DNA of 64,000 bases from Misgurnus anguillicaudatus (Eukaryota; Chordata; Actinopteri; Cypriniformes; Cobitidae), in assembly GCF_027580225.2 (NCBI RefSeq), contig NC_073354.2, positions 22,093,001-22,157,000 of the forward strand, given 5' to 3'. Below, piece by piece: positions 45,129 to 56,496 of this stretch; the first letter of the stretch is position 1; each line of letters begins with the position of its first letter. The position numbers and the translations under genes are program-made. The notes beneath the pieces were generated by a model that saw only the letters and a list, made by a program, of their open reading frames with translations, ran no database searches and was not told where the DNA came from.

Positions 45129-45425
45129 TGCTGCGTTCACACCAGCCGCGGTAGAGGCGTCAAGCGTGAGTGATTTCAATGTTAAGTCAATGTGAAGACG
45201 CGTTGACGCGCATCTGGAGGTCTCGCGGCGCAAATGAGGCGTTTACTGCGGTAGACACGATTCCGCCTCATTCGAGCGTCTAGTTCGTGTAAGTTGAAAA
45301 ATGTTTACTTTGGCCGAAAAACGTGCTAGGTTAACCAATCAGGAGCTTGCTCTAGTAGTGACGTGATTACAGGATGCGAGCGGAGTCGCAGAAGCCCCTC
45401 CCATGACTCGAATTTCCGCGTGAAT
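45129..45425. mobile_element. Second Harbinger-like MITE abutting the first, right end lost
   Basis: 'tgctgcgttcacaccagccg' follows the same TTA that ends the previous element. 'gcggtagaggcgtcaagcg', 'gatttcaatgttaagtcaat' and 'gaagacgcgttgacgcgc' are typical of a common fish Harbinger MITE. The inverted end is missing and sequence passes into the minisatellite region at about 45425. Confidence 0.65.
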
Positions 45426-45489
45426 GTCTCAATAACTAGAATCCCTAGACACCATCACAGAAATTCTATTGGTTTTATTGGGAATTTTA

Positions 45490-46160
45490 TTGGTTCTAAT
45501 AGAATATGGCCCAAAACACACTACAGTGTATTGGTCTTTGTTGGTCCGTAAGGGTATGTATTGGTTCTATGTATTGGTTCTAATGGAATATGGCCCAAAA
45601 CACACTACAGTGTATTGATCTTTGTGTCTCTAATAGTATGTATTGGTTCTTCTGGTTCTATGTATTGGTTCTAATGGATTATGGCCCAAAACACACTACA
45701 GTGTATTGGTCTTTGTGTCTCTAATAGTATGTATTGGTTCTACTGGTTCTATGTATTGGTTCTAATGGAATATGGCCCAAACACACTACAGTGTATTGAG
45801 CCGTTTCTCAATACCAAGTACGCCAAACTCGGACTTGTGTCCTTTGTAGTTCGGAAGAACGAACTCCTGACGCAAAATGCATTCTGGGAAACTTCGCTAT
45901 CATAATTCCACAAAAGTCTCCTCTGATGCATCCTCGATAAAATGGGCGGATCAAGAACACATCCGGGGATTTTATGTGAACTTGGGCTTGATGCGAACTT
46001 TGATTTGGAACAGTACTTGGTCCGCGACTGATGACGTTTCACAAGAACACAAGTACAGACAAGACCGCATATTGAGAAACGGCCCTTGTCTTTGTGTCTC
46101 TAATAGTATGTATTGGTTTCTATTGGCATTTTATTGGAAACCATTCAAATTTTCTGTAAT
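45490..46160 (+). repeat. Minisatellite, about 91-bp unit, interrupted by a MITE
   Basis: Four copies of a unit containing 'ttggttctaatggaatatgg', 'cccaaaacacactacagtgt' and 'ttgtgtctctaatagtatgt' start at about 45490, 45574, 45665 and 45756. The first is shorter (about 84 bp). The fourth is split by the insertion at 45799-46085 and resumes with 'tctttgtgtctctaatag' at 46089. Degenerate 'ttattgg' words extend on both sides. Confidence 0.9.
45799..46085. mobile_element. 287-bp MITE inside the minisatellite, TTG target site
   Basis: TIRs 'gccgtttctcaata' and 'tattgagaaacggc' are flanked by TTG on both sides (45796-45798 and 46086-46088). The interior has 'gatgcatcctcgat' and 'caagaacacatccggg', shared with 49515-49832. 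The interrupted repeat unit gives the empty site directly. Confidence 0.85.
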
Positions 46161-48092
46161 GGTTTTATTGTTTTTCTCAGCAGGGATTTCACGCGCGGCT
46201 TTTCAACTATTGGACCTTGCATAAACTACAGTGCATTTTGAGATTTCGGAAAGGGAGGAACTTTCATATATAATGATGGTTCTGATGTCCTATAGGCTTT
46301 ATATGAGAGGACCCTCCTATACGTGTATTGTACCAATCAAACATAAAATACTGTATATGCAAGTAACACGCAAATGGCATATGGTATGCGTTTGCTGAGC
46401 TTTATGCTTTATGCAATGCAAGCAACCTTGATTCAAAACTCATCCGTCTACTGTAGGCAGCTTCTTATAAACAAGGCAAAATTGCTACCGAATATACAAG
46501 GATGCATATCAGAAATGGGGCCGCATTTGGTTGCAATTTATGTTGTGATTGCTTTGGAATGTGGAGTGGGGGGGTGAATTGTGCGTCTGAGGGGTACAGT
46601 GCCCTTTACAGATACAGTATGTCATCTCTACAGGGAACTTTTTGTATATATTTTATATACATTTTTGAGCTGCTAAACTTGCTAAATGCTGACAGAATGC
46701 ATGTATTGGATCAACAAATTTTTATTTATTATTCTTTTTTAATCAAAGGGTCAAATTAGCTGTTATGGCCTATTTTACCTCCCACTCTCTGCTAACATTT
46801 TACTGGCGTATATAAGTGAGTCATTATTCTTAAAAGAGTGAAAAGATGATGGATGCCAATCCAGCTGTTCACTTTGGCATCCTCCTCACACCTGAAGCAG
46901 TGATCCAAGACTGGAAAAGATGAACATGGGTTGAGACCCATTACCCATTGCTTTGAACTACAGGTGCTAATGAAATGTTGGCATTTGTTGTGTACGCATG
47001 CATATGAAACAAAGAGCGTGCGTTTGATACTCATGGGAAAGGTTGAGAGGACGAGTGCACATTCGGTCAGACAAACCGGCGCTGTTTTTGTCCCGGTGAC
47101 TCCATGACAGAAGTCGAGAGCTCACCAAGACCTTCGTCTGGGACGCGGGCCAAAATATAGCCGGGGTGAGATACGCTGTCAGCACCACGTCGCTGCAATC
47201 TGCACTTCTCCAGCAATAAACTCACCCATCTTTCCTCCCCGTAGGATTGGGAAAACACACTGTGATTGGTGCATTGAAAAATCTTCCACTGTCAATAAAT
47301 TTTTTGTTACACCCTAAGTCACCATCGATCATTACAAGCAAAACGAACAAGAAAACATTACGATTTCAGGTGATGATTTGTAATTTGGCATGTCTTACCC
47401 TGTAATTTTCTGTTCTTGCTCCCCCTTGCTGTGTAGTTTGGGAGAGCTTCAGCATGCCAGTTCCCTTAACCCTGTTACTCCAGCAACAAACACTCAATAA
47501 GTTTGTTTGTCAGAAACACTGAAGTCAAACCAGGTTAACACCTGCCTTCCCCCCTGTCAAACATGTCCAACCCCTTTTCAGGTGCAGGTAAGCAGTTCAA
47601 TACATGAAGACAATCAATAAATTGTTTTGGTGAACAGTGTGTCGCATTTTTGTTTTATTAGAAGATGTGGTGAATTATCTTGTCATGAGTAAGATCAGGC
47701 ATCTGTTTATGCTTCAGGGGCACGATACATGTTTGATCATATTTTGATTTGGGGTTTTGCTAGAAATATACATTTGGATTTGTTTAGACAGGAAAACATG
47801 TTATACATCACGGATGTGCTATTTTTCATTATTATGAATTTAATAAGTTAATATATGATATATTGAATTCTGTCTTATTCATGGACATTTTGTAGGTAGA
47901 GTTTGCAAGCTCATTAACATATGCATTGCTTTAAGATGGTCTGAATAAAGCAGAATGGATCTAGGAACAATTTTTATGCATACTGTACAGATAAATAAAT
48001 AGTTCATAGCGATACTTAAGAAGTAACTTTACACTTAAATGTAGTCTTTTTAAGTAAAAACAATATAAATAACAGAGCCCACAGCAAATTGG
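46161..48092. other. Unassigned DNA
   Basis: No repeat ends found. Around 47030-47260 the sequence is less AT-rich, with two overlapping minus-strand frames and donor-like sites ('cttg|gtgagc', 'gatgg|gtgagt'). No convincing acceptor or recognisable protein was found. Confidence 0.35.
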
Positions 48093-48243
48093 CACATTTT
48101 AACATTTGGCAGACACTTTTATCCAAAGCGACTTACAGTGTATTACAAGCTTTATGTTTTATCAGTATTTTTGTCCCCTGGGATCGGAACCCATGACCGT
48201 GCTCCTAATGCAATGCTTTACCAATTAAGCTATACAGGAAACC
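48093..48243 (-). mobile_element. tRNA-derived SINE, minus strand, near full length
   Basis: On the minus strand: 'cctgtatagcttaattggta' (A box), 'catgggttccgatcccaggg' (B box), 'acaaaaatactgata', then the conserved tail 'taagtcgctttggataaaag' and 'tgtctgccaaatg'. This is the order of the widespread teleost SINE whose tail resembles LINE 3' ends. It is the best preserved SINE here. Confidence 0.88.
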
Positions 48244-48636
48244 TACACCTTGTTACAACATTTTTTTTCTGTCAATAACGCATGCATTCTTACACAAAAA
48301 TGTCTACAGACACCGCCTAACATTATCCTCGCAAACAGAACATTAAGGGGCGTGCAGTTGTCTGTTTTGACTGAGTTGGCAGTGCAGTGCTTAATGGTGC
48401 GACAGATATTGAATCAAGCAGGAATGCTTAACCCAGTTAGATAAGTCCTGAGCTGACATGCTTCCTGAACATGTCACGCCGCCTCCTGTGAGCCTCACAC
48501 GCGTGCCGTTCTTATCTGCTGCGGCTTGTCCGCCTTTACATGATTAAAAAGTTTAAGTTGTTACCAAAAGGAAGCACACAAATTTTGAAGGGCCCAACCA
48601 GGATCTTAAACAGTTAATGTTTCTTTCACTATTCTA
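48244..48636. other. Unassigned DNA
   Basis: No supported feature. Confidence 0.35.
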
Positions 48637-48640
48637 TTAA

Positions 48641-49245
48641 AGGAATAGTCTACTCATTTTCAATATTAAAATATGTTATTACCTTAACTAAGAATTGTTG
48701 ATACATCCCTCTATCATCTGTGTGCGTGCACGTAAGCGCTGGAGCGCGCTGCGACGCTTCGATAGCATTTAGCTTAGCCCCATTCATTCAAGCGGATTTA
48801 AAAGAGGAACTATATTTTATGGCGTAATAGCACTTTTGGGAGTACTTCGACTCACCTGAAAAGTCTGCTCCCCTTCTCACTCTCATAATGGGAGAGGGAG
48901 GGTGTTACTACGCCGAGTCGAAGTACTCCCAAAAGTGCTATTACGCCATAAAATATAGTTCCTCTTTTAAATCCGCTTAGAAAGGCGCTACGTTTTATTT
49001 TGTACCACCAAACTTGCTCGTATAACTACTCGTCTTAAATAGGAAAAACGTTGATGTGTTTGGTCACTTCTAACTTTATCTCTAAATGGTACAATTGAAT
49101 GAATGGGGCTAAGCTAAATGCTATCGAAGGGTCGCAGCGCGCTCCAGCGCTTGCGTGCGCGCACACAGATGATGGAGGGATGTATCAACGGTTCTTGGTT
49201 GGGGTAGTAGCATATTTTAATGTTGAAAATGAGTAGACTATTCCT
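48641..49245. mobile_element. 605-bp palindromic TTAA element
   Basis: 'aggaatagtctactcatttt' and 'aaaatgagtagactattcct' are perfect 20-bp ends flanked by TTAA (48637-48640 and 49246-49249). The arms continue through 'gatgatggagggatgtatc', 'gctggagcgcgctgcgac' and 'gctaagctaaatgctatcga'. A near-perfect central hairpin pairs 'gcgtaatagcacttttggg' with 'cccaaaagtgctattacgc'. It is the cleanest foldback in the window. Confidence 0.95.
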
Positions 49246-49249
49246 TTAA

Positions 49250-49514
49250 TATTTATGGTCTCTAAATGGAGTGAAAAACACGGTCACTTTAGGCAACAAG
49301 GTCTTATTTGTGGAAACAGAGGAACTTAGTTTATAAACCATGAATTTGTATTGCTCCTGAGAATCTGAAAGTTTTTAGTACTTTCATATTTAGTCTTGTT
49401 TTCATTCAAATTTACACACTGCTTTCCATTTACATATTTGCTTTCTTAAATGTTTTGTAGAAACTGATGACACAAGCAATATGTAAAGGCCTTCTGAAGA
49501 TTTATCCTTAAAAT
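49250..49514. other. Unassigned DNA
   Basis: No supported feature. Confidence 0.35.
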
Positions 49515-49832
49515 GGAGACCTTGGAAGAACGAACTCAGAAGGTTGCGAGAACACAGAACGCACTTGTGAAAATTGATATGTGTGCGATATTCCTGTTGG
49601 TCACCTGACCTCCGCCATTGTTATGCCGCATTGACTTTGGGGGCGTTAAACAGTTTTAGCGAACAAGTCTGCACTCGATGCATCCTCGATATCAAGAACA
49701 CATCCGGGTATTTTCATGCGTCCTCTGTACTTGCGTTTTTGTGAATTGGAATTGAACTTCGACGGTTAATGATGACGTAGAGCGAGAACACGAGGACGCA
49801 AGATCGCTGAAGAACGCATATTGAGAAACAGC
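49515..49832. mobile_element. Partial copy of the GCCGTTTCTCAATA MITE
   Basis: The right end 'gcatattgagaaacagcc' and interior words 'gatgcatcctcgatatcaag' and 'aacacatccgggtattt' match 45799-46085. The left end is lost, although 'ggaagaacgaactc' (49526) matches the left part of that copy. Confidence 0.75.
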
Positions 49833-50141
49833 CATTGTCTGAATCTGCCACTTACTATTAGTTCAAGGATTTTCTTTTCCATGTGTCAAATGACTTGTAT
49901 GCCTTCGGCTGGAAATGATGTAGAAATAGCTGAATTGATCTAATCCTACATGAGTACCGACTGATCATTTCCTTTATGCTTAAATCACAGTGAAGACAAA
50001 AAGTAAATTAGCTACAATCCACAGTAATCACATCACGATGATGGGACCTTGTGAAGCTTTTGAAGTCATATGATACTTATATTGTGTGGAGATTACATTT
50101 ATAACTGAACTCAGTATGTCTTAATCCTAAACATGTAATCT
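49833..50141. other. Unassigned DNA
   Basis: No supported feature. Confidence 0.35.
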
Positions 50142-50149
50142 ATCGTTTT

Positions 50150-50513
50150 GGTTACACTTTATTTTGATAGTCCACTTTAGACATTCTACTAACTATAAAT
50201 AACTTTGCAACTACATGTCAACTAACTTTCAATAATTTGCAACTATAGGTCAACAAACTGTCATTAGAGTATTAGTAGACTGTAAGGGTTGGGGTTAGGG
50301 AAGAGGTTTGGGTTAGTGGAATAAGTTGACATGCAACTGCAAAGATACTTATAGACAGTTGAATGTCTGTTGAGATATCATCGCAATAAAGTGTTAGTAG
50401 ATATTAAGCAGACAGTCTACTAATTCTCTAAAGATTGGTAGTTGATAAGTAGTTGCAAAGTTACTTATAATAAGTAAAATGTCTAAAGTGGACTATCGAA
50501 ATAAAGTGTTACC
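50150..50513. mobile_element. 364-bp hAT-type MITE, 8-bp TSD
   Basis: Ends 'ggttacactttattttgata' and, inverted, 'ggtaacactttatttcgata' continue as 35-bp TIRs through 'gtccactttagacatt'. Flanks 'atcgtttt' (50142-50149) and 'attgtttt' (50514-50521) differ at one base. It contains the 'gggttggggttagggaagag' stretch and repeated 'gcaaagttacttata' words typical of this abundant fish family. Confidence 0.9.
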
Positions 50514-50614
50514 ATTGTTTTGCTATTAGATACACTTGAATTGAAAGACACACTTGTACCTTTCCCTTTAGTCAATGTTCGTTGAGTCAGCTATCTGGAC
50601 TGTCTACTCAGAAG

Positions 50615-51080
50615 CAGTGGCGGCTCGTGACTGCTCATCAGAGGGGCGCAAATTCAAAATATGTGTTTGGAGTGTCATGTGTGTAGCTCGTGTTTTCAAA
50701 ATATGTGTTTTGTTGCGTTATGTGAACCATGTGCATCACGTGTTTTGTCAAAATGAGTGCCTGCTGCACACGCCTCACAACCGTTTATGATAAAAGAGAC
50801 GTTCACGAAATACACACAAGACACTCTCTTAACAGTAAACTCTGATTACGCATGAGATTATACGAGTATCTGGCAAACGTGAGTGTCTCTTTTATCATAA
50901 ACCCTTTAGACGTGTCTGCAGCAGGCACTTATTTTGACAAGACACGTGATGCACACAGGATCACTTGACGCACAGAACACATATTTTGAAATTACGAACC
51001 ACACACATGACGGGTTACATACATGTTGTGAAGAACTTCGCATCGAGCGCCCTCAAAAAAAGAAGTCACCGCCGCAACTG
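50615..51080. mobile_element. 466-bp hAT-type palindromic MITE (copy 2), perfect TSD
   Basis: Ends 'cagtggcggctcgtgact' and, inverted, 'cagttgcggcggtgact' are flanked by identical 'ctcagaag' (50607-50614 and 51081-51088). The arms pair around a central region with 'gtttatgataaaagagacg' against 'tctcttttatcataaac'. Sister copies are at 1327 and 59337. Confidence 0.95.
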
Positions 51081-51088
51081 CTCAGAAG

Positions 51089-51487
51089 CATGCAGTGCTG
51101 TTTTCATACACATGAACTGAGATAAAATGTATATTTTTGTAAGATTTTTCGGTATTGCACGTTATAGGGATGTCATTGTCAGTTTAATGGGTTTACCCAT
51201 TGTTGTGTCCTGCCAAACTCTTTCTATGTAACAACATTTGGCTCCATCTTACATAACAGAAACCAGAAACTGAATTTATAATTCTTGGCTCTTATAATGC
51301 AGAGTGGCATTGTTAGAAGGAGGGCCAAAGCTCATATGTAAATAAGCAGTATTGCAGTATTAAATAGAGAATTGTGGAAAAACAGTACAGTATGTGCCAG
51401 ACGTTAATGTGAACATTTTGACACTGTATAAATACAGTAGTAAATACAGTCTGGGAAACTTACTTTCAAGACTTATCACTCAAGACT
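51089..51487. other. Unassigned DNA
   Basis: No supported feature. Confidence 0.35.
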
Positions 51488-51491
51488 TTAA

Positions 51492-51912
51492 AGGGATAGT
51501 TCAATTTAAAAAGAAAATTCTGTCATCATTTACTCATCCTCATGTTGTTCTAAACCTGTATAAAAAAAATTCTTATGAACACAAAAGAAGATATTTTGAG
51601 ACATGATGATAAACACACAGCAGAAAGTGATCATTAAATTCCATAGTAGGAAAAACATATTTTGAAAGTATTGTGATAAATGATGAAGAAAATATTTTGA
51701 TAAATGATTGTAAGCACACAAGTGACATTACCCATTAAAATCCATTATTTTTTTATTCCTACTATAGAATGGTCACTCTCTGCTGTGTGTTTACCATAAT
51801 TTCTCAAAATATCTACTTTTGTGTTCATCCGAAAAAAGAATCATACAGGTTTAGAACAACATGAGGATGAGTAAATGATGACAGAATTTTCATTTTAAAG
51901 TGAACTATCCCT
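51492..51912. mobile_element. Palindromic TTAA element, AGGGATA family (copy 3)
   Basis: Flanked by TTAA (51488-51491 and 51913-51916). Ends 'agggatagttcaattt' and 'aaagtgaactatccct' lead into 'ttctgtcatcatttactcat' and its mirror. The centre matches 9072-9502 closely, including 'ccatagtagga'. Length is 421 bp. Confidence 0.92.
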
Positions 51913-51916
51913 TTAA

Positions 51917-52303
51917 CACTCTTAAAAATAAAGGTGCTGAAAAAGGTTTTTTTTTGTGTGTTTCTCTTTAAATGCAAAGAAAGCTTCTGTTCCCCTTTCG
52001 GTATGCAAAGTAGAGGGTACAGGGCATACACATGTGCTTTGGACTACATCAAAACGTGTCTCTGGCAGAAGGTTGAACTACACGCTGATAAGGCGGAGTC
52101 ATGGTTGGGACGTAATCAATGTGACATCACATTGATAGGGGATCCCCAACAGCCTGTTTTGTGTGACTGTTACGGTTTAAAGGAGATTACACAAAGAAGA
52201 ATAGATGAATTTGTATAATACCTTTATATTTCTGCACACACACTGACAACTCATTTTCTGATAGAAACCTTTAAAAGTGCATTTTTTAGGTCGGGGGGGG
52301 GGG
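51917..52303. other. MITE fragment and unassigned DNA
   Basis: 'cactcttaaaaataaaggtg' at 51917 is the left end of another common fish MITE, cut off after about 35 bp. The remainder, including a G-tract at 52293-52303, is unassigned. Confidence 0.4.
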
Positions 52304-52407
52304 CTTTAAACAAGAGGTGCAGAGTACTCAAGTATTTTACTTTGCTAAAGTACATTTTTAAAGTATCTACAGCACTTTATCAGGGTGTTTTTCTTTTACT
52401 TTAATAC

Positions 52408-53516
52408 ATTTTATAAAACGGGCAGTTCTGGTTCTTCATTCTGATTGGTTGAAAAGCGTTCTAAGCCGTGATAAAATACCCCGGTAAACCCACGGTTTAG
52501 ACCGCATTACAGGAGTATCACTGCGCCACTGTTGCTGCGTACTGATTTATGAAAATAAACACCACACTCTTTAATCATATTTTTTATTTGTATACAATTG
52601 CAGAATTATGGCGATATCCAGATATATGTCAATAAATATTGTTGAGTCATCTAATCAATAAAGATAAGATAAAACTCTCCCTGAGGAGTTCCTAACTCAA
52701 ATTCATATTTCCGCTATCCACTGGGTGGCGATCTTACCCAACTTAAACACTGACGCATTCCCTCAACACTAAAAACAGCGTGTTTTGATCAGGCTCTGAA
52801 TCTGATCTCTTACAAAAGTTATTCACAAAAATGGAATTATCTCCGCTTTTAGTAAAAAAATTTGAGAGGTGATAAGAGAACAAATGAAGGTAGGATGGAA
52901 CTTTTTTTGTTTGTTTGTTTGTTTTTGTTTGAAAGCGGATGGTCTGTTCTTTCATTTGATATTTTATGTTTATTTAAAGAAGATAATTTTTCTGCAAGGC
53001 ATTAAACTAAAACTGGGTGGCAACTTAAAAAAAAAAACGCTGACAAGGAAAGAGTTAAGCATGCTTCCAAGCATATTTGATCATCACTTCAACAGTTGCA
53101 GGATATAAATGTTAATGTATAATAAGATGAATGGTGATTTATAAAAATAAACACCACAGTCTTAAATCATATTTTCATTGTGTCTTTGCTGCGTCTGTGT
53201 TGGTTGGGAACTGCGCTCTGTTTCAGTCACACTTGATTCCGAGGAACTACTTTGTTTGGCGGAAGAGTAATATTTGTACTAATATAATTACAACTTATTT
53301 GTGTTTTATTTTATAAAATCCCGCTAACGTTATGCATATGAAGTAACAGTTTTATAAACGCAATCACCCCCGCGAAGCAGTGGGGTTACAGTGCATTTTA
53401 TAACAGCTAAGGGGGTTTAGGCACTCCGCTTCGCATCGTGCCTAACAACGCCCCTTAGCTGTTATAAAATGCACTGGTAACCCACTGCTTCTTGGGGCTT
53501 ATTGCTTTATTAAAAC
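52408..53516. mobile_element. Nested ATAAAACGG-type element
   Basis: It begins near 'ttttataaaacgggcagtt' with 'cttcattctgattggttg', and ends near 'ggggcttattgctttattaaaac'. This is the layout of a common fish MITE that often surrounds a short terminal hairpin. 'ccccggtaaacccacggttt' and 'ccactgcttcttggggctta' are recognisable parts. Exact ends and TSD are not resolved, because host and guest are both AT-rich at the joints. A (TTTG)n stretch lies at about 52907-52931. Confidence 0.6.
53386..53476. repeat. Near-perfect hairpin, about 40-bp arms
   Basis: 'cagtgcattttataacagct' with 'aagggg...taggcac' pairs with 'gtgcctaacaacgcccctt' and 'agctgttataaaatgcactg'. The loop is about 10 bp around 'tccgcttcgcatc'. 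It lies close to the right end of the nested element. Confidence 0.85.
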
Positions 53517-53798
53517 ATAATATCAAACTTTTTATTCCACTACATTTCACAATAAATATCTTTTAATACTAAGTTACATAAAAAATCTACTTGAGTATTT
53601 TACTCAAGTAAATGTAAAATTATACATAAGTTAGTACTAGATTTTAATGTATTTAACTTGATAGTCGAGGGAAAAGTATAAAGTTATGCATCAGAATGAA
53701 CTGAAGTAAAAGACAAGAAAAACACACTGATAAAGTACAGATACTTTATCCTTGAGTAAAGTAAAAATACTTGAGTACTTTACACCTCTGCTTTAAAC

Positions 53799-56488
53799 TA
53801 GCACGGGATGACATTAATGTCATTTGGATCCAATAAAATCTGTTTTCATCCTACCTTAATATAGTTACGAAAGAATTTTTGCTATGTGCACGACTTGGTG
53901 TTGATGTTTGACTCATTTTTTAAACAAAATAGCACAAAAGAATGTCATCTTGCGTAATACGCCACATTGTGTATCTTGCAGTATGTTCAAACAAAGACAT
54001 TCTCAGCGATATTAAAATACATCTCACTAGACATGATCTTATTTTGGGGGTAAATACAAAATCATGGACGAATGGTGCAGTGTGCCCACACATCTGCCTT
54101 TGGTGAATAAAGCCATGCAGGAGCTGTTTGGCAATGGCGTGAGATTCTTTGTGGCTTTTCAGTCTGAAGGGTATGACAAAACACTCAATGCCTCAAACTA
54201 AATCAGAACCACAGCCAGTGTTTTTGGGATTCTGTGGCAATGTTTAGCAATTATTTTTAATTCGCCGCCTTAAATGGAGAGTGACAAGTTTCATTTTCCT
54301 TCACACAAATATTATACGTCTTATTTTGACGATGAAAAAGCCACTGGTCTGTGACATCAGCATTTCTGATTCCCAATGTTTATATTTGCGGTTGTCTCTT
54401 TAGAGAATGATTGATTAATGTTATGGTTTGAATTTAAGATTTGATGTAATCGTCCTCAATGTTTATGTGTGAGATTAATTTAAAGACATAAGGAATAAAG
54501 ATAAATGTTTTGATACCGTACATGTGTGTGTTTATGGCTGATACTGGAGGGAAAACAAGACTGTTGTGATGACATTGAGCTAAATAGTTTTCCAGAATCA
54601 CTTAGCTCCTCTAACTGTATATTGCTCTGGGCCCTTTACTTTTTAAGAAAACAAGTGGGGCCCCATAATCGTTTTTACCTTTAACCCTACTAGCATAGCC
54701 CTGTACAGACAAATATCTCTCTAGAGTGTGTTTCGTTATAGGATTTTTTTTAAGTATATATGAAGAGTTTGGTTCCAAAACACGATTAACGCCATTTAAA
54801 AAAAAAAAATAGTTACTGGCCAAATCAGTATTATATCAGGTCAGTAGTTAAAAGTAAATTCTTCATTTTATGCAAAATCCAATATCCGCAGTGCTATTCT
54901 ATCATCTTTTCTCCCTTTTTTCCCAAAATGCGATAAACGCCACTCCTCCTTTTTTACAGAACGCAATAAATCCATTCCAGAAATTACAGCCCACCAGTCA
55001 CACAATGTAAACAAACAATGGTGGCGCGTTGAGTACACGGAGTCCTAGTTTTCCTCATCTACTTTGTACTTCGTGATCAACAAACAAAACAAAAGTATAC
55101 TTTAATTGCATTGATAAACCTGTGATGGTTTTCTGTGACGGGAAAGAAACGTAAGCCATCAACATCTAATAATTTCCGCGAGAGCCACTCGGGTGCTTGT
55201 TCTCCCGACAGCATCAAGCTTCTCATGCTAAAACATTGACCCCAGAGGATCTTATGAAAACTTTACATTATTTTACTCAAAGTCAACAAAAATCGAGCAG
55301 GACCAAAACATTTTACAGCTGATCGCTGTGAAAAATGCTAATTACGACTTCAAATATAACCGCAGCAACGACAGACTTCTTAATATGACAAAGTAAGTGT
55401 TTTGATTAATGCCATTAATGTTAATTTTTTTTAATCAGTGTGAACAACTGTTCAAGTAAATGAATATAAAATGGCAAAGATGAATGCACATTTAATTGAA
55501 TAGATTTCTAGCATTTTGGAAAAAAAACTGTCATGGATTTATTGCATTTTGTGAAAAAAAGAATTCGTTTTTATAATACATTTTTGAAAATCAAGTTATG
55601 GATTTGAATTTTTTATGTTTTTATAACCTAAAGATGCTATAGGAAAGTTTGTTACAGAAAATAGTGGTTTTCATCTTGTCACTTTCTTGGTATAGAAAAC
55701 ACGTTTTTACCGAAATTTGTCAAAATGGATTTATTGCGTTTTGGAACCAAACTCTTCATATGGTTTTGTAGTGTCTCAGTTAACTCGCTTTGTAAAATTC
55801 TGTCCAATTTATACAGTAAATGCCTGGTTTATAGAATACTTTGATTCCAATCCAAAAATGTTATGTGTTTAAAAATGTTGAAGCATATATCAAACAGACA
55901 TTTTGTTTGTACACAATAATTTATTTTCCAGCCACAAAAAGAGACCCCTTTGCCTTACATTCCTGAGTTAAGGGGAAGGCACTTTCAAACATCACACCAC
56001 CACATCAGTCTTGCTCGTTTTTACGCTTAGGTAAAAGCTATAAATAGATCTTTTCAGACCGCACAGAGTGGCTCTAACCATCCCCGACCCATCCCAGGAA
56101 TGACACCTTAACAGACCCAGGTCTGTGTAGTGTAGTGTAGTGGTGGGTGGCCAGTGGAGGTCACTGCCCTTCTGAAGGCGCAAGTTTTACACCTCAGCCA
56201 AAAAGGTCTTGAGGGAAATAATCTCCCTATACAGAGTAAGTGTTTACAAGTGTAAGTTTCCCAGACAGGGATTAGCCAGGACTAGGCCTTAGTTTAATAA
56301 GGAAATATAACTAGTTTTAACAAACATGCCTTATACTAAAAACATTTTTAAATTAAAAACTGTTAGGACTACTCTAATCCCTATCCGGAAAACTGCCCTT
56401 TTATGTCTGATAAGACTACAACAAGTTTTCCTGAATAGGCCCTAACTTCTGTCACAAGAAGCACTGTGTACACTTATACTTATTTTGG
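53799..56488. other. 2.7 kb of unassigned DNA
   Basis: No transposon ends, RNA folds or supported exons. Between 54750 and 55760 several 'cgataaacgcc', 'gcaataaatcc' and 'ggaaccaaactcttcatatg' words recur, suggesting an old, unresolved dispersed repeat. The 70-codon minus-strand frame at 54611-54823 has no motif. Confidence 0.35.
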
Positions 56489-56496
56489 ATGGCAGC

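Larger units (their letters stand above)
52312..53790. mobile_element. hAT-type palindromic element with a nested foldback, perfect TSD
   Basis: The ends 'aagaggtgcagagtactcaa' and, inverted, 'cagaggtgtaaagtactcaa' are flanked by identical 'ctttaaac' (52304-52311 and 53791-53798). The arms continue through 'gtattttac', 'actttatca' and 'gtgtttttctt'. The first base is A where C is expected. A second element (about 52408-53516) occupies the centre. Confidence 0.9.

Noticed and set aside
47067..47258. Possible exon near 47.1 kb with donor-like GTGAGC and GTGAGT sites
   Set aside because: No acceptor with a polypyrimidine tract and no frame favoured; three frames overlap.
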